DNA of 64,000 nt from contig JAUILA010000002.1 of NCBI GenBank assembly GCA_030432655.1, forward strand, positions 124,001 through 188,000, written 5' to 3'. A model generated the notes under the pieces. That model did not search any database. It had not been told where the DNA came from and saw only the letters and a program-made list of their open reading frames with translations. Source of the DNA: Bacteroidia bacterium. Lineage in GTDB: Bacteria; Bacteroidota; Bacteroidia; Cytophagales; Cyclobacteriaceae. Below are positions 1 to 8,623 of the stretch, piece by piece. The stretch's first letter is position 1. Each line of letters starts with the position of its first letter. The position numbers and the translations under genes are program-made.

Positions 1-365
1 TCCCTGTTTCCCGCTTCAGCCGACGGATCGGACCAGGCAAGGTGTTGTTGACGCAGCGTTTCCAGGTTTCGCTGATTTTCCGGTGAGGTGATTTTCAGGA
101 CCATTAATGGCCTTCCTTCAAAAGTATGGCCGGTCACCGAAAGTGATATCCGGTCCGATGCCTCAGCCAGGACACCCATGTACATCACAAGCTTATCGTG
201 ACTCACATGCCATTCCCCAACTTCGTGACCGATAATTTCTTTTGGAGTGGGAATGGAAGGATCGTAATCGTTTGAATCACCTGTATAATAGGATAATGGT
301 TGCTGAGCCACCGCAAAAACCGGGACCAGCATTATGAACAAGGCCTTAATTATGCTGTTTATCAT
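1..365 (-). CDS. M14 family zinc carboxypeptidase, N-terminal part
   Basis: The gene runs off the left edge, so only the first 121 codons are visible. The ATG at 365 begins a signal peptide (hydrophobic stretch ending AVAQQ). The mature part contains YDPSIPTPKEIIG, then a region around HDKLVMYMGVLAEASDRISL, then GRTFEGRPL-like GHTFEGRPLMVLKITS. This is the usual start of Bacteroidota M14 metallocarboxypeptidases, just before the HxxE zinc motif, which is not in the window. It is expected to act in the periplasm or outside the cell on peptides. It diverges from the TonB-dependent receptor at 579, with about 210 bp between them. The family call rests on recognition of the N-terminal pattern only. 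Confidence 0.75.
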   Translation of the reverse strand, partial: MINSIIKALFIMLVPVFAVAQQPLSYYTGDSNDYDPSIPTPKEIIGHEVGEWHVSHDKLVMYMGVLAEASDRISLSVTGHTFEGRPLMVLKITSPENQRNLETLRQQHLAWSDPSAEAGNR

Positions 366-386
366 GTGTATTTAAGAAATTCTTGT

Positions 387-519
387 GTTAACTTATTATC
401 GTTAATGGCTTGAAAATGAGACGGACAATTGCGTAACATTGAGTTAACATTGTCAGTGTTTTTTTTGCACTAAATTAAAACTGAAGTCAATCGAAAGGGA
501 AATTTACCTATTACCTTTG
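387..519 (+). promoter_or_regulatory. regulatory region of TonB-dependent receptor with 11-bp direct repeats
   Basis: Two 11-bp units in direct repeat stand at 432-442 (CGTAACATTGA) and 443-453 (GTTAACATTGT). The same unit occurs three times in phase at 10635-10667. An 11-bp spaced 7+4 arrangement is the geometry of PhoB/PhoP boxes, and the receptor is followed by ppk1, so a phosphate-responsive operator is a reasonable guess. A Bacteroidota -7 element, TACCTTTG, is at 512-519, but no TTG lies 19 bp upstream, which fits an activator-dependent promoter. The distance of about 60 bp from repeats to the -7 element is longer than for a standard Pho box. Confidence 0.5.
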
Positions 520-578
520 ACCTGCCAAAAAATAGTATGGTCTATTCTTTTTTTACGTTCAATCATAAACATGCAATT

Positions 579-3500
579 ATGCTAAAAAATCTACTGTCTA
601 TTTGTTTGATACTTCTGCTGACAGGAATAACCGGTGAGGTATTCGGACAAGGTGTTACGACTTCTGCCATGAGTGGTAGAATTACAGATGAAACAGGAGA
701 GGCGTTGCCGGGAGCAACAATTATCGCGGTGCACACTCCGACCGGCAGCCAATACGGGAACGTCACGGATACGGAAGGATTTTTCCGGATTCCGAATATG
801 CGGGTCGGCGGTCCGTATAAAGTGACAATTTCTTTTGTTGGGTACCAGACCTGGGAGAATCCTTCCATTTACCTGACACTGGGACAAACCTACGGGGTTA
901 ACGTACAGCTGGCTGAAGAGGCTACTGAGCTGAGTGAAGTGCTGATAACCGCTGATAGAAATGATGTGTTTGACGGGAACAGGACCGGCCAGGAAACTGT
1001 TGTCGATCAGAATACCATAGAGGCGCTGCCTACGGTATCCAGGTCACTCGGGGACTATGTACGATATAACCCCCTGGCCAATATTCAGGAAGACACGGAT
1101 GGATTTGCTATATCTATTGCAGGTCAGAATAACAGATTCAATACCATTTACATTGATGGTGCGGTGAACAATGACGTGTTTGGTCTTGCCGGTAGTGGTA
1201 CAAATGGCGGACAAACAGGTGTGCAGCCGGTCAGTATTGATGCGATCGAGCAATTCCAGGTGTCCGTGGCTCCTTTCGATGTTCGGCAAAGTGGATTTGC
1301 CGGGGGTGCGATCAACGCTGTAACACGGAGTGGTACCAATGAAGTGGAAGGTTCTGCTTATTATTTCTGGAGAAATGAAAACCTGGCAGGAAAAACGCCG
1401 ACCGATAACGAAGATATCGATCGCGAAAAACTTGCCGAGTTTACCGCTAAAACATATGGATTCCGTCTGGGCGGACCAATCGTAAAAGATAAAGTATTCT
1501 TCTTTGTTAATGGTGAAATTCAGCGCGATGATCGTCCGCAACCCTTTGACTTTAATAATTACAGAGGTTCTGCCACACGTGATGACCTGAATCAACTGGC
1601 CTCATTTCTGCGTGACAACTATAATTATGATCCGGGAGGATTTGAAAACAATACGGCTTACCTGGACAGTGAAAAAATCCTCGGTAAGATTGACTGGAAT
1701 ATCAGTGAAAGCCATAAGCTGACCTTACGTCATTCCTATGTCAGGGCAGAGAATCTGGAAGCGCGGAGTTCTTCTCCGACATTCCTCGGGTTTAACAACG
1801 GATCTGAGTTCTTTATCTCCACCACCAACTCCACAGCACTTGAACTCTCAAGTACTATCGGGAACAATATGTTTAATAAGCTCACGGTAGGAGCGACCAT
1901 CGTTCGTGACGACCGTGATCCGCTCGGTGATCCGTTCCCTACTATTCGTATAAGTCAGCCAGGTGACGATAACATTCCTGATACAAACATTGAAATCGGA
2001 GCAGAGCGATTCTCAACGGCTAACCTGTTGAACCAGGATATCATTACGGTTAATAATGACTTCGAACTGTTCAAGGGACGTCACTCACTGTTGTTCGGGG
2101 CGAACTTTGAATATTACAATGTGGGGAACCTCTTTATTCGTGAGAATTACGGAAGCTACCGGTTCTTTGACGGGATTGACCAGTTCCTGAATAATCAGGA
2201 TGGTAGTGGAAACCCGATTTCCAGCCGTATTGAAAGAAGTTATTCTCAGGTGGATAATGTAGCGGGGGATGAGTCCGAAGCTATTGCGGCTTTTGAGCAA
2301 ATCCTGCTTGGCTTCTATGTGCAGGACCAGATCCAGATGTCACCAAACTTCAAACTGACAGCAGGGGTGCGCGTGGATTTCCCGATTTTCCTGGACGATG
2401 TACCGGTTAACCAGGATTTTAATAACAATACAATCCCTATGATCGAAAGTTTCGGGTACGATATGATGGGTGCCGAAACAGGGTCGTTCATCAAAACTCA
2501 GCTTATGATTGCTCCCCGCGTAGGATTTAACTGGGATGTGAACGGCGATCAGCGCACGCAGCTGCGTGGAGGTGTGGGACTATTCACCAGCCGGATTCCC
2601 CTGGTATGGCAGGGTGGTGCCTTCAACAACTACGGTCTTAATATCGGGGGCGGACGCAATGATGACGAGCCGTTTAACCCGGATGTCAACAGCCAGTGGC
2701 CAGGGGAAATTGATCCGGGAAGTGTAACACCTTCCGGCCAGGTGGATTTGTTTGCGGAAGATTTTAAACTCCCCCAAACCCTGAAATTCAACCTGGCGGT
2801 AGATCAGAAACTGCCCTGGGGCATGGTGGGTACCGTTGAAGCCATTTACTCGAAGAACATTAACTATCTTCGCTATCAGAACCTGAACCTCAAGCCGTCA
2901 ACCGAAAACCTGACGGGTGGTGAGGATAATCGTCCGCTGTTTGATCAGTTTGATGAGATTGATTCAAAGTATACAGGAATTTACCTGGCCTCAAATACCA
3001 ATGAAGGCTATGCGTACAATTTTGTTGCATCACTGAATAAGCCTTTTGACAATGGTTTGAGTGCTACACTGAGCTATTCTTACGGCGATGCCTATTCGCT
3101 GTTCGATGGAACTTCTTCGCAGAATAACTCCCAGTGGAGAGGGTTCTTCAACGAAAACGGACGGAATAATGAAGGAGAGGCCATGCGGTCGAACTTCTCT
3201 GCCGGACACCGTGTCATGGCCCAGGTAGCCTATGCCATGGAATACGCCGGATTTATGTCTTCTGAAATCGGCCTGATCTTTAATGGTCAGTCCGGAAGGC
3301 CTTACACCTACGTGGCGGGTGCCTTTAATGACAGCTTTGTTAACGACGGTGGTTTTGATTTCAATGAGCTTGCTTATGTGCCGTCAGATGCCGCGGATCT
3401 TAATATTGTTGCCACCAGCGACTATACGGTAGCTGAGCAGGTCGACGCACTGAATGCATTCATAAATGATCGTAATGGCCTTGAGGATTACAAAGGAGGT

Positions 3501-3857
3501 TATGTGGAGCGTAATACAGACCGGACGCCTTTCGAGGCGATTATAGATCTGCGCTTCCTGCAGAACTTCTTCATCGATATGGGTAATGGAAAAAGAAATA
3601 CCCTGCAGTTCTCTGTGGATATATTCAATTTCACCAACCTGCTTAATAAGGACTGGGGTCGTCGTTACTTCATGAGCTTCGGTACTTATTCCCTGTACAA
3701 TGTGAGCCTGAATGGAACAACTCCTGAGTACACTGTTCCCAGTGATATTATGGAAGGACGTGATCCCTGGGAAGGGAATGTTATCGATTCCGGGTTCAGA
3801 AGCTCAAGATGGCAGATGCAGCTTGGATTGCGTTACATCTTTGGCAATGCCAGGTAA
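579..3857 (+). CDS. TonB-dependent receptor, Oar-like, with carboxypeptidase-regulatory domain
   Basis: The protein has 1092 aa from the ATG at 579; an in-frame ATG at 537 would add 14 polar residues before the signal peptide and is less likely. A signal peptide ending VFGQ is followed by a carboxypeptidase-regulatory-like beta-sandwich (about residues 25-110, with SGRITDETGEALPGA), a plug domain (about 125-260, with GQNNRFNTIYIDGAVNNDVFG) and an outer-membrane beta-barrel ending in the aromatic-rich LGLRYIFGNAR. No SusD partner follows, so this is the Oar/OmpA-like class rather than a SusC. The substrate is unknown. Nearby ppk1 and the Pho-box-like repeats upstream suggest a link to phosphate compounds, which is inference. 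A strong terminator follows at 3879. Confidence 0.9.
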   Translation: MLKNLLSICLILLLTGITGEVFGQGVTTSAMSGRITDETGEALPGATIIAVHTPTGSQYGNVTDTEGFFRIPNMRVGGPYKVTISFVGYQTWENPSIYLTLGQTYGVNVQLAEEATELSEVLITADRNDVFDGNRTGQETVVDQNTIEALPTVSRSLGDYVRYNPLANIQEDTDGFAISIAGQNNRFNTIYIDGAVNNDVFGLAGSGTNGGQTGVQPVSIDAIEQFQVSVAPFDVRQSGFAGGAINAVTRSGTNEVEGSAYYFWRNENLAGKTPTDNEDIDREKLAEFTAKTYGFRLGGPIVKDKVFFFVNGEIQRDDRPQPFDFNNYRGSATRDDLNQLASFLRDNYNYDPGGFENNTAYLDSEKILGKIDWNISESHKLTLRHSYVRAENLEARSSSPTFLGFNNGSEFFISTTNSTALELSSTIGNNMFNKLTVGATIVRDDRDPLGDPFPTIRISQPGDDNIPDTNIEIGAERFSTANLLNQDIITVNNDFELFKGRHSLLFGANFEYYNVGNLFIRENYGSYRFFDGIDQFLNNQDGSGNPISSRIERSYSQVDNVAGDESEAIAAFEQILLGFYVQDQIQMSPNFKLTAGVRVDFPIFLDDVPVNQDFNNNTIPMIESFGYDMMGAETGSFIKTQLMIAPRVGFNWDVNGDQRTQLRGGVGLFTSRIPLVWQGGAFNNYGLNIGGGRNDDEPFNPDVNSQWPGEIDPGSVTPSGQVDLFAEDFKLPQTLKFNLAVDQKLPWGMVGTVEAIYSKNINYLRYQNLNLKPSTENLTGGEDNRPLFDQFDEIDSKYTGIYLASNTNEGYAYNFVASLNKPFDNGLSATLSYSYGDAYSLFDGTSSQNNSQWRGFFNENGRNNEGEAMRSNFSAGHRVMAQVAYAMEYAGFMSSEIGLIFNGQSGRPYTYVAGAFNDSFVNDGGFDFNELAYVPSDAADLNIVATSDYTVAEQVDALNAFINDRNGLEDYKGGYVERNTDRTPFEAIIDLRFLQNFFIDMGNGKRNTLQFSVDIFNFTNLLNKDWGRRYFMSFGTYSLYNVSLNGTTPEYTVPSDIMEGRDPWEGNVIDSGFRSSRWQMQLGLRYIFGNAR

Positions 3858-3878
3858 GAATAGTAATTTTACCAAGAG

Positions 3879-3908
3879 AAAACCCCGGCTCAGATCGGGG
3901 TTTTTTTT
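3879..3908 (+). terminator. Rho-independent terminator after TonB receptor
   Basis: Stem AAAACCCCG / CGGGGTTTT with loop GCTCAGAT, followed by a run of eight T. It separates the receptor from ppk1, which starts only 15 bases later, so ppk1 is probably reached by read-through. Confidence 0.9.
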
Positions 3909-3923
3909 GCTGTAAACTGTAAT

Positions 3924-5954
3924 ATGGAGAATACTGAATATCCCTTGACCGACCGCGATTACAGCTGGTTGTCATTTAATAACCGGGTGTTGCTTGAAGC
4001 GGCTGATCCCGCCGTACCGGTGTATGAACGCATAAAGTTCCTGGCTATCTATTCATCCAATCTGGATGAGTTTTTCAGGGTGCGGGTGGCGGCACTGAGG
4101 AGTATTGTGGATATTGATAAAGAGAAGATCAACCGGAAATTTACCCTCCCCCCGGCAGAACTGCTGGAAAAAATTCTCAAAGAAGTAAACAGACAGCAGG
4201 AGGAATTCGGACGAATAAAGCGGGACAGGATCATTCCGGAATTAAAGGAGAATGGAATTTACCTTTATCGCGATGAGCCGGTAAAACCTGCCCATAATGA
4301 ATTTGTGGATCATTATTTTAAGAGCAAGGTCCTTTCCCATCTGCAGCCGGTAATGATGACTTCTGCCACCGAAGAGCCCTACCTTGATAACAGGGCCCTT
4401 TACCTGATGGTGGACATGGAAGATGACCAGGGCGATCGTCACTTTGCTCATTTGAATATCCCCTCCGATGTTTTACCGCGCTTTATTGAATTGCCCCGGG
4501 ATGATCAGTTTTACTATTATATCGCGCTGGATGATGTTATTCGGGAGAATCTGGACTTCATATTCCCCGGATATACAATCAAAGACAGCTATTCAATCAA
4601 ACTGAACCGTGATGCTGATTTGAACATTGATGATGAATTCAGTGGAAATCTGGTGAAAAAAATCAGGAAGCAGATTACAAAAAGGAATCTGGGAGTGCCT
4701 TCCCGGTTTCTTTATGACCTCAGGATGCCTGACTATCTCCTGCAGTACCTGGCAAATGCTTTTCATCTCAAGGAGGATGATCTGGTTGCCGGCGGCCGGT
4801 ATCATAACATGAATGACCTCTTTGAGCTTCCGAATCCACTAAGTCCTTCCCTGGAGAATGAAACATTACCGGTGCTGCGAATTCCGGAGCTGGACAGCAG
4901 GTCGGTAAGAGAGGTGATGGAGGAAAAGGATATGATGCTCCATTTTCCTTATCAGACCTATGATTATGTGCTCAGGTATTTCAATGAGGCTGCTTTTGAT
5001 CCGGATGTCACGGAAATAAAGGCAACTTTCTATCGGATAGCGCCGGAATCATTTGTCAGCAGCAGCCTGATCACTGCGGCCAGAAATGGAAAGAAAGTAA
5101 CGGTATTTGTCGAGATTAAGGCCCGTTTCGATGAAGCCAATAACCTGAAGTGGGCAGAAAAGATGGAATCGGCCGGGATCAAGATTATTTACAGTATTCC
5201 CGGATTAAAGGTGCATGCAAAAGTGGCACTGATCACACGGAAGACAGAAGGGAAGGAGAAGAATTATGCCTATTTCGGCACCGGTAATTTTAATGAGAAG
5301 ACGGCTGAAATTTATGCGGACGAGGCTTTGCTGACAACCAGCGAAAAACTTTCCGGTGAATTGTCCAGCCTTTTTGACTACCTGGAAGATGACCGGCGCG
5401 TATTTGATTTCAGCCACCTCCTTATTTCACAATTTAATATCACAGACCGATTCGGTTCGATGATTGAGAATGAAATTGAAAATGCCAGGGCCGGGAAAGA
5501 AGCAAGAATTGTCCTCAAGCTGAATAATATTGAAGATCCGAAGATGATCCGTCGCCTATATGATGCGGCACGTGCCGGCGTTAAGGTAGAGCTCATCATT
5601 CGCGCTATTTGCTGTATTCTCCCGGAAGAAAACCTTACGATCCGGCGAATTGTAGACCGGTACCTGGAACACAGCCGTGTCTATTATTTTCATAATGGCG
5701 GGGAGCAAAAAATTTATATGGGATCATCCGACTGGATGAGAAGAAATTTATACAGGCGGATCGAAGTGGTTTTTCCGGTTGAGGAACTTTCAATGCGCAG
5801 GCAGGTAATCGAAATGATTGATCTGCAGCTCCAGGATAATGTGAAGGCCACATTCATTGATTCGGAGAGTAAAAATATTCGTGTGCAAAATAATCTTCCG
5901 CCGCTTCGCTCACAGGTGGCATTTCATGCCTATCTCAGCGATTTGCACTCATGA
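3924..5954 (+). CDS. ppk1: polyphosphate kinase 1
   Basis: PPK1 makes and breaks inorganic polyphosphate from the gamma phosphate of ATP. The 676-aa length is typical. The N-terminal helical domain starts with LTDRDYSWLSFNNRVLLEAAD; the two catalytic phospholipase-D-like domains follow. His431 in GLKVHAKVALI corresponds to the autophosphorylated His435 of E. coli, and His583 in YLEHSRVYYFHNGG to His592; the FGTGNFNEKTA and GSSDWMRRNLYRRIEV motifs are present. It stands 67 bp after the TonB receptor and overlaps by 6 bp the end of the convergent HD-domain gene. No ppx gene is in view. Confidence 0.97.
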   Translation: MENTEYPLTDRDYSWLSFNNRVLLEAADPAVPVYERIKFLAIYSSNLDEFFRVRVAALRSIVDIDKEKINRKFTLPPAELLEKILKEVNRQQEEFGRIKRDRIIPELKENGIYLYRDEPVKPAHNEFVDHYFKSKVLSHLQPVMMTSATEEPYLDNRALYLMVDMEDDQGDRHFAHLNIPSDVLPRFIELPRDDQFYYYIALDDVIRENLDFIFPGYTIKDSYSIKLNRDADLNIDDEFSGNLVKKIRKQITKRNLGVPSRFLYDLRMPDYLLQYLANAFHLKEDDLVAGGRYHNMNDLFELPNPLSPSLENETLPVLRIPELDSRSVREVMEEKDMMLHFPYQTYDYVLRYFNEAAFDPDVTEIKATFYRIAPESFVSSSLITAARNGKKVTVFVEIKARFDEANNLKWAEKMESAGIKIIYSIPGLKVHAKVALITRKTEGKEKNYAYFGTGNFNEKTAEIYADEALLTTSEKLSGELSSLFDYLEDDRRVFDFSHLLISQFNITDRFGSMIENEIENARAGKEARIVLKLNNIEDPKMIRRLYDAARAGVKVELIIRAICCILPEENLTIRRIVDRYLEHSRVYYFHNGGEQKIYMGSSDWMRRNLYRRIEVVFPVEELSMRRQVIEMIDLQLQDNVKATFIDSESKNIRVQNNLPPLRSQVAFHAYLSDLHS

Positions 5955-6563
5955 ACCGGAAACCCTGCGCGATATTCGTGTAAGGGTTTTATTTTTCAGC
6001 GGGCCCAACACCCGTTTCCCGTATTCTGTGAAATAGTTATGCTTCCTCAGGAACTCAAGGTTCATACGAATCCACTCCGCGGGCTGAATGTCCTTGCAAA
6101 AAACACAGTTTATTTCTTTACGGAGTTTCTCTGACTGCCGCTGGAAATCCGGCTGGCCCAGGTGGGATAAATCAGCATCACAAATGATTCGTGTAAGAAG
6201 ATCGTTGGGCTTATGCGGCATCCGGGTTGCGTAGATCAGGCGCTCTATTTCCCGTGCCCGGGCTTCGCTGATTTTCCATTCTTTAAGCTTTTCGTGAAGA
6301 ATGCGTACACTTTCTTCCTCGTGATTCTTCCCGTCTTCCTGGTAGCCAAGATCATGGAACCAGGCAGCTACGACAAGATTCTCCAGGTCCTCACCATGGA
6401 CACCTGATTCACTGGCTATCCTTTTTGCTGCGGAAACCACGTTGATTGTATGGTTCAGATCATGGTACTGAAAGTCCTCAGAATAGTCGGAGAGGACCTT
6501 TCTCGCAAAATTTTCGGCCTTTTCTGATAAGCTTTTATGCACGCAATATGTTCTTTTTATCAA
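5949..6563 (-). CDS. HD-domain phosphohydrolase-like protein
   Basis: A 204-aa soluble protein with the HD metal-binding signature: His34 and His38 in YHDLNH, the paired His70-Asp71 in AWFHDLGY, and Asp129/Asp131 in CDADLSHLG. The fold is that of metal-dependent phosphohydrolases that act on nucleotides or related phosphates; the substrate cannot be read from the sequence. Its ATG overlaps the stop of the upstream saccharopine-dehydrogenase-like gene (ATGA), so the two are translationally coupled. It meets ppk1 tail to tail with a 6-bp overlap, and a link to polyphosphate or nucleotide signalling is only speculation. Confidence 0.82.
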   Translation of the reverse strand: MIKRTYCVHKSLSEKAENFARKVLSDYSEDFQYHDLNHTINVVSAAKRIASESGVHGEDLENLVVAAWFHDLGYQEDGKNHEEESVRILHEKLKEWKISEARAREIERLIYATRMPHKPNDLLTRIICDADLSHLGQPDFQRQSEKLRKEINCVFCKDIQPAEWIRMNLEFLRKHNYFTEYGKRVLGPLKNKTLTRISRRVSGS

Positions 6564-7777
6564 CTGTTTTTCCCGTCAACATACGCCTGAAGATAGGAAT
6601 ACCTTTCTGTTAATACGCCATCCTGCGTAATGGTAGCCCTTTTAATGATACCTTCTTCATCATTCTTTAACAACGAAGGGAGTACATGGTTAAGTATTTC
6701 GCGTCCGAAATCTTCAGAAGCATTGCGTGGAAGTTCGCAAGGAAGGTTGTCAACTGCCATAACGGAAATGTTGCCCTCATCCGAAAATGGGGGATCGACC
6801 GAGTCTCCGGATGGGTCGTAATCATAGACCGGATCTTCAATGGAAGATGGCTTTTTTGTGGATGGAATGGACCCTTCAATGTCGCAGGTAATGTCAGCAA
6901 TGACGCGGATTTTAAAATCTGTCCTCATCATGTCACGACGTTCAAACAATACAGGGGCTCTCGGATCCCAATAGGCACACGCGATCAGCATATCTGCATT
7001 CTTCGCGTACTTAAGAAAATCGCCAGTGTATTTCTCAGGATAATGATAAAATTCTTCCCGGACAAAATCTCCGCCATCTGAACGGATATTATAATCCCGG
7101 GTATTTAACTGAGTAAAAACCGGAACATCAAGGTCGTCTTCAAGGAATCGCGCCGGAGTAACTTTTCTCACGCGTAATTCATTCATGATCTCCATAGCCC
7201 CTTTAGCGACACGGCCGCCCCCGGTCAGCACGATTTTGATGGCCGGAAGCCGCACTTTTTTTAATTCTTCCTTCAGTTCTTCCAGGTCAAAGCATTCGTG
7301 AGCACGCTTTAAATTGAACAGGTTGTAGCGCTGTCCGAATGTCCAGACCGCATTGTACGCACCCACGAGGCCGGCGTACCTTCCAAAGGCCACTACCCGC
7401 TGGCCTAACGAATTAGTCAGGGTTTCGTAGTCTATCAGGCGAATTTTCTTTTCCAGGATGGCACGAAGTAACTCCCTGTTGTAGCTCTGCTCTTTTATGG
7501 TATGGGAGAAAAAGAAATAGGTCTTGCCGGGAATTAATTGATCAACAGGAACTTCTTTAACCCCCATCAGAACGTCGCAATCCGCTACCTCTTCAACGAT
7601 TTCAATTCCTGCCTGTCGGTATTCTTCATCCTGAAAGCAACGGATCGGACTTGTCTGACAAACTATATTTACCGACGGATATGTTTCCTTTGCCATGGCA
7701 GCATGTGCCGGGATAAGTGGCACACGCCGGTCAATTGGCTTTTTCCCTTCGCGAATGATGCCTATCTTTTTGATCAT
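6560..7777 (-). CDS. saccharopine dehydrogenase (L-lysine-forming)/alanine dehydrogenase-like oxidoreductase
   Basis: A 405-aa protein from the ATG at 7777; an upstream ATG at 7801 would add eight residues before the conserved start MIKKIGIIREGKKPIDRRVP. That start and the region with DVLMGVKEVP, GKTYFFFSHTIK and FGRYAGLVGAYN belong to the alanine dehydrogenase/transhydrogenase N-terminal family, in the branch containing NAD-dependent lysine-forming saccharopine dehydrogenase. The nucleotide-binding loop is VLTGGGRVAKGAM. In this branch the enzyme interconverts saccharopine with lysine and 2-oxoglutarate. Whether this copy works in lysine breakdown cannot be told, as no partner gene is near. 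It is followed by the HD protein in the same operon and diverges from the gene at 7815. Confidence 0.8.
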   Translation of the reverse strand: MIKKIGIIREGKKPIDRRVPLIPAHAAMAKETYPSVNIVCQTSPIRCFQDEEYRQAGIEIVEEVADCDVLMGVKEVPVDQLIPGKTYFFFSHTIKEQSYNRELLRAILEKKIRLIDYETLTNSLGQRVVAFGRYAGLVGAYNAVWTFGQRYNLFNLKRAHECFDLEELKEELKKVRLPAIKIVLTGGGRVAKGAMEIMNELRVRKVTPARFLEDDLDVPVFTQLNTRDYNIRSDGGDFVREEFYHYPEKYTGDFLKYAKNADMLIACAYWDPRAPVLFERRDMMRTDFKIRVIADITCDIEGSIPSTKKPSSIEDPVYDYDPSGDSVDPPFSDEGNISVMAVDNLPCELPRNASEDFGREILNHVLPSLLKNDEEGIIKRATITQDGVLTERYSYLQAYVDGKNS

Positions 7778-7814
7778 AATTCCGTTTTTAGAACGTGGCA
7801 AATATAATCAGATT

Positions 7815-8411
7815 ATGCAATCCCTGCAGCCTTATTTAATCCTGGCAGCCGCCTGGGCCCTTTATCTCTTTTTGCACAGTGCTATGGCCTCTTTATGGTT
7901 TAAGGATAAGGTCAGGTCAGCCGGCATTTCAGATCAGGTTTATCGCTTGATTTACAGTATTCTGTCAACCGTGCTGTTATTCGGCCTGCTTCTCCTGAAT
8001 GGTTCCACGCCCGGTGGTTATTTTTTGGAAAAAAGCACTTTCCTCAAATATGTTGGTATGTTTCTGGCAGCAGGCGGAATCTTCGTTCTGCGAGCCACTT
8101 TTAAACAATATTCTGTACGTCAGTTCCTTGGACTTAAAAATGAACCTTCAGGAGCAGCATTAAATAAAAGTGGTATTCTTTCCAGGATCAGGCACCCGAT
8201 GTACTCCGCTACAATCCTTATAACATTGGGTTTTTTATTATTTGATCCTCGCTTGCCGACACTTGTAAGCATGCTGTGTATCTATGTGTATATCCCGATT
8301 GGGATCTGGTTTGAGGAAAAAAAGCTGGTGCGGGAATTTGGAGAATTATATAAAAAATACCGGCGGGATGTTCCGGCACTTGTGCCCCGGATTCGGTTTA
8401 AATGGAGGTGA
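7815..8411 (+). CDS. isoprenylcysteine/phospholipid methyltransferase-like membrane protein
   Basis: A 198-aa protein from the ATG at 7815, chosen because it leaves a short region to the divergent neighbour and starts directly with a membrane segment. It has four to five hydrophobic segments and the C-terminal signature of the ICMT/PEMT superfamily: SRIRHPMYSATILITLG, then WFEEKKLVREFGELYKKYRRDVP. Such enzymes methylate small or lipid substrates in the membrane with SAM; the bacterial members are mostly uncharacterised. The NnrU family has a related topology but lacks this RHP-EE pattern. Confidence 0.8.
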   Translation: MQSLQPYLILAAAWALYLFLHSAMASLWFKDKVRSAGISDQVYRLIYSILSTVLLFGLLLLNGSTPGGYFLEKSTFLKYVGMFLAAGGIFVLRATFKQYSVRQFLGLKNEPSGAALNKSGILSRIRHPMYSATILITLGFLLFDPRLPTLVSMLCIYVYIPIGIWFEEKKLVREFGELYKKYRRDVPALVPRIRFKWR

Positions 8412-8464
8412 AAGTAGGGGATACCCTGAAAACACATCCAAAAAAACAGGTTTAAACGCTTAAA

Positions 8465-8484
8465 AATACCTAAAAGTAGGTATT
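8465..8484. promoter_or_regulatory. perfect 8-bp inverted repeat, possible operator
   Basis: AATACCTA and TAGGTATT are exact reverse complements separated by AAAG. The core TACCTAA-AA-GTAGGTA resembles the 7-2-7 arrangement bound by NarL/LuxR-type response regulators. It lies 30 bases before a possible promoter element (TACTTTAG at 8509) and 160 bases before the DUF3857 gene. Confidence 0.4.
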
Positions 8485-8542
8485 CCATTTCCACTAATTG
8501 ATTCGTACTTTAGTAATGACAATAAGGTGTCAATAGTCAATT

Positions 8543-8577
8543 AAAGCAGGGATCAAACGCGATCCTTGCTTTTTTTT
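8543..8577 (+). terminator. Rho-independent terminator, or attenuator in the leader of the DUF3857 gene
   Basis: A 12-bp stem, AAAGCAGGGATC / GATCCTTGCTTT with one G-U pair and loop AAACGC, followed by a T run. It ends 47 bases before the ATG at 8624 and 130 bases after the methyltransferase stop, so it may end that gene or a short leader RNA. Confidence 0.8.
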
Positions 8578-8586
8578 ATTATTATT

Positions 8587-8623
8587 AAGCCAATTTATTG
8601 GAGTATAAATTAGTAGTTGGCTT
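8587..8623 (+). promoter_or_regulatory. inverted repeat directly before the start codon at 8624
   Basis: AAGCCAA at 8587 pairs with TTGGCTT at 8617-8623, which touches the ATG. The spacer of 23 bases includes ATTGGAGTATAAATTAG. The pairing could cover the start region in the messenger. Confidence 0.35.

Noticed and set aside
537-578. ATG at 537 as start of the TonB receptor
   Set aside because: It lies 18 bases behind the -7 element and would put 14 polar residues before a good signal peptide that begins at 579.
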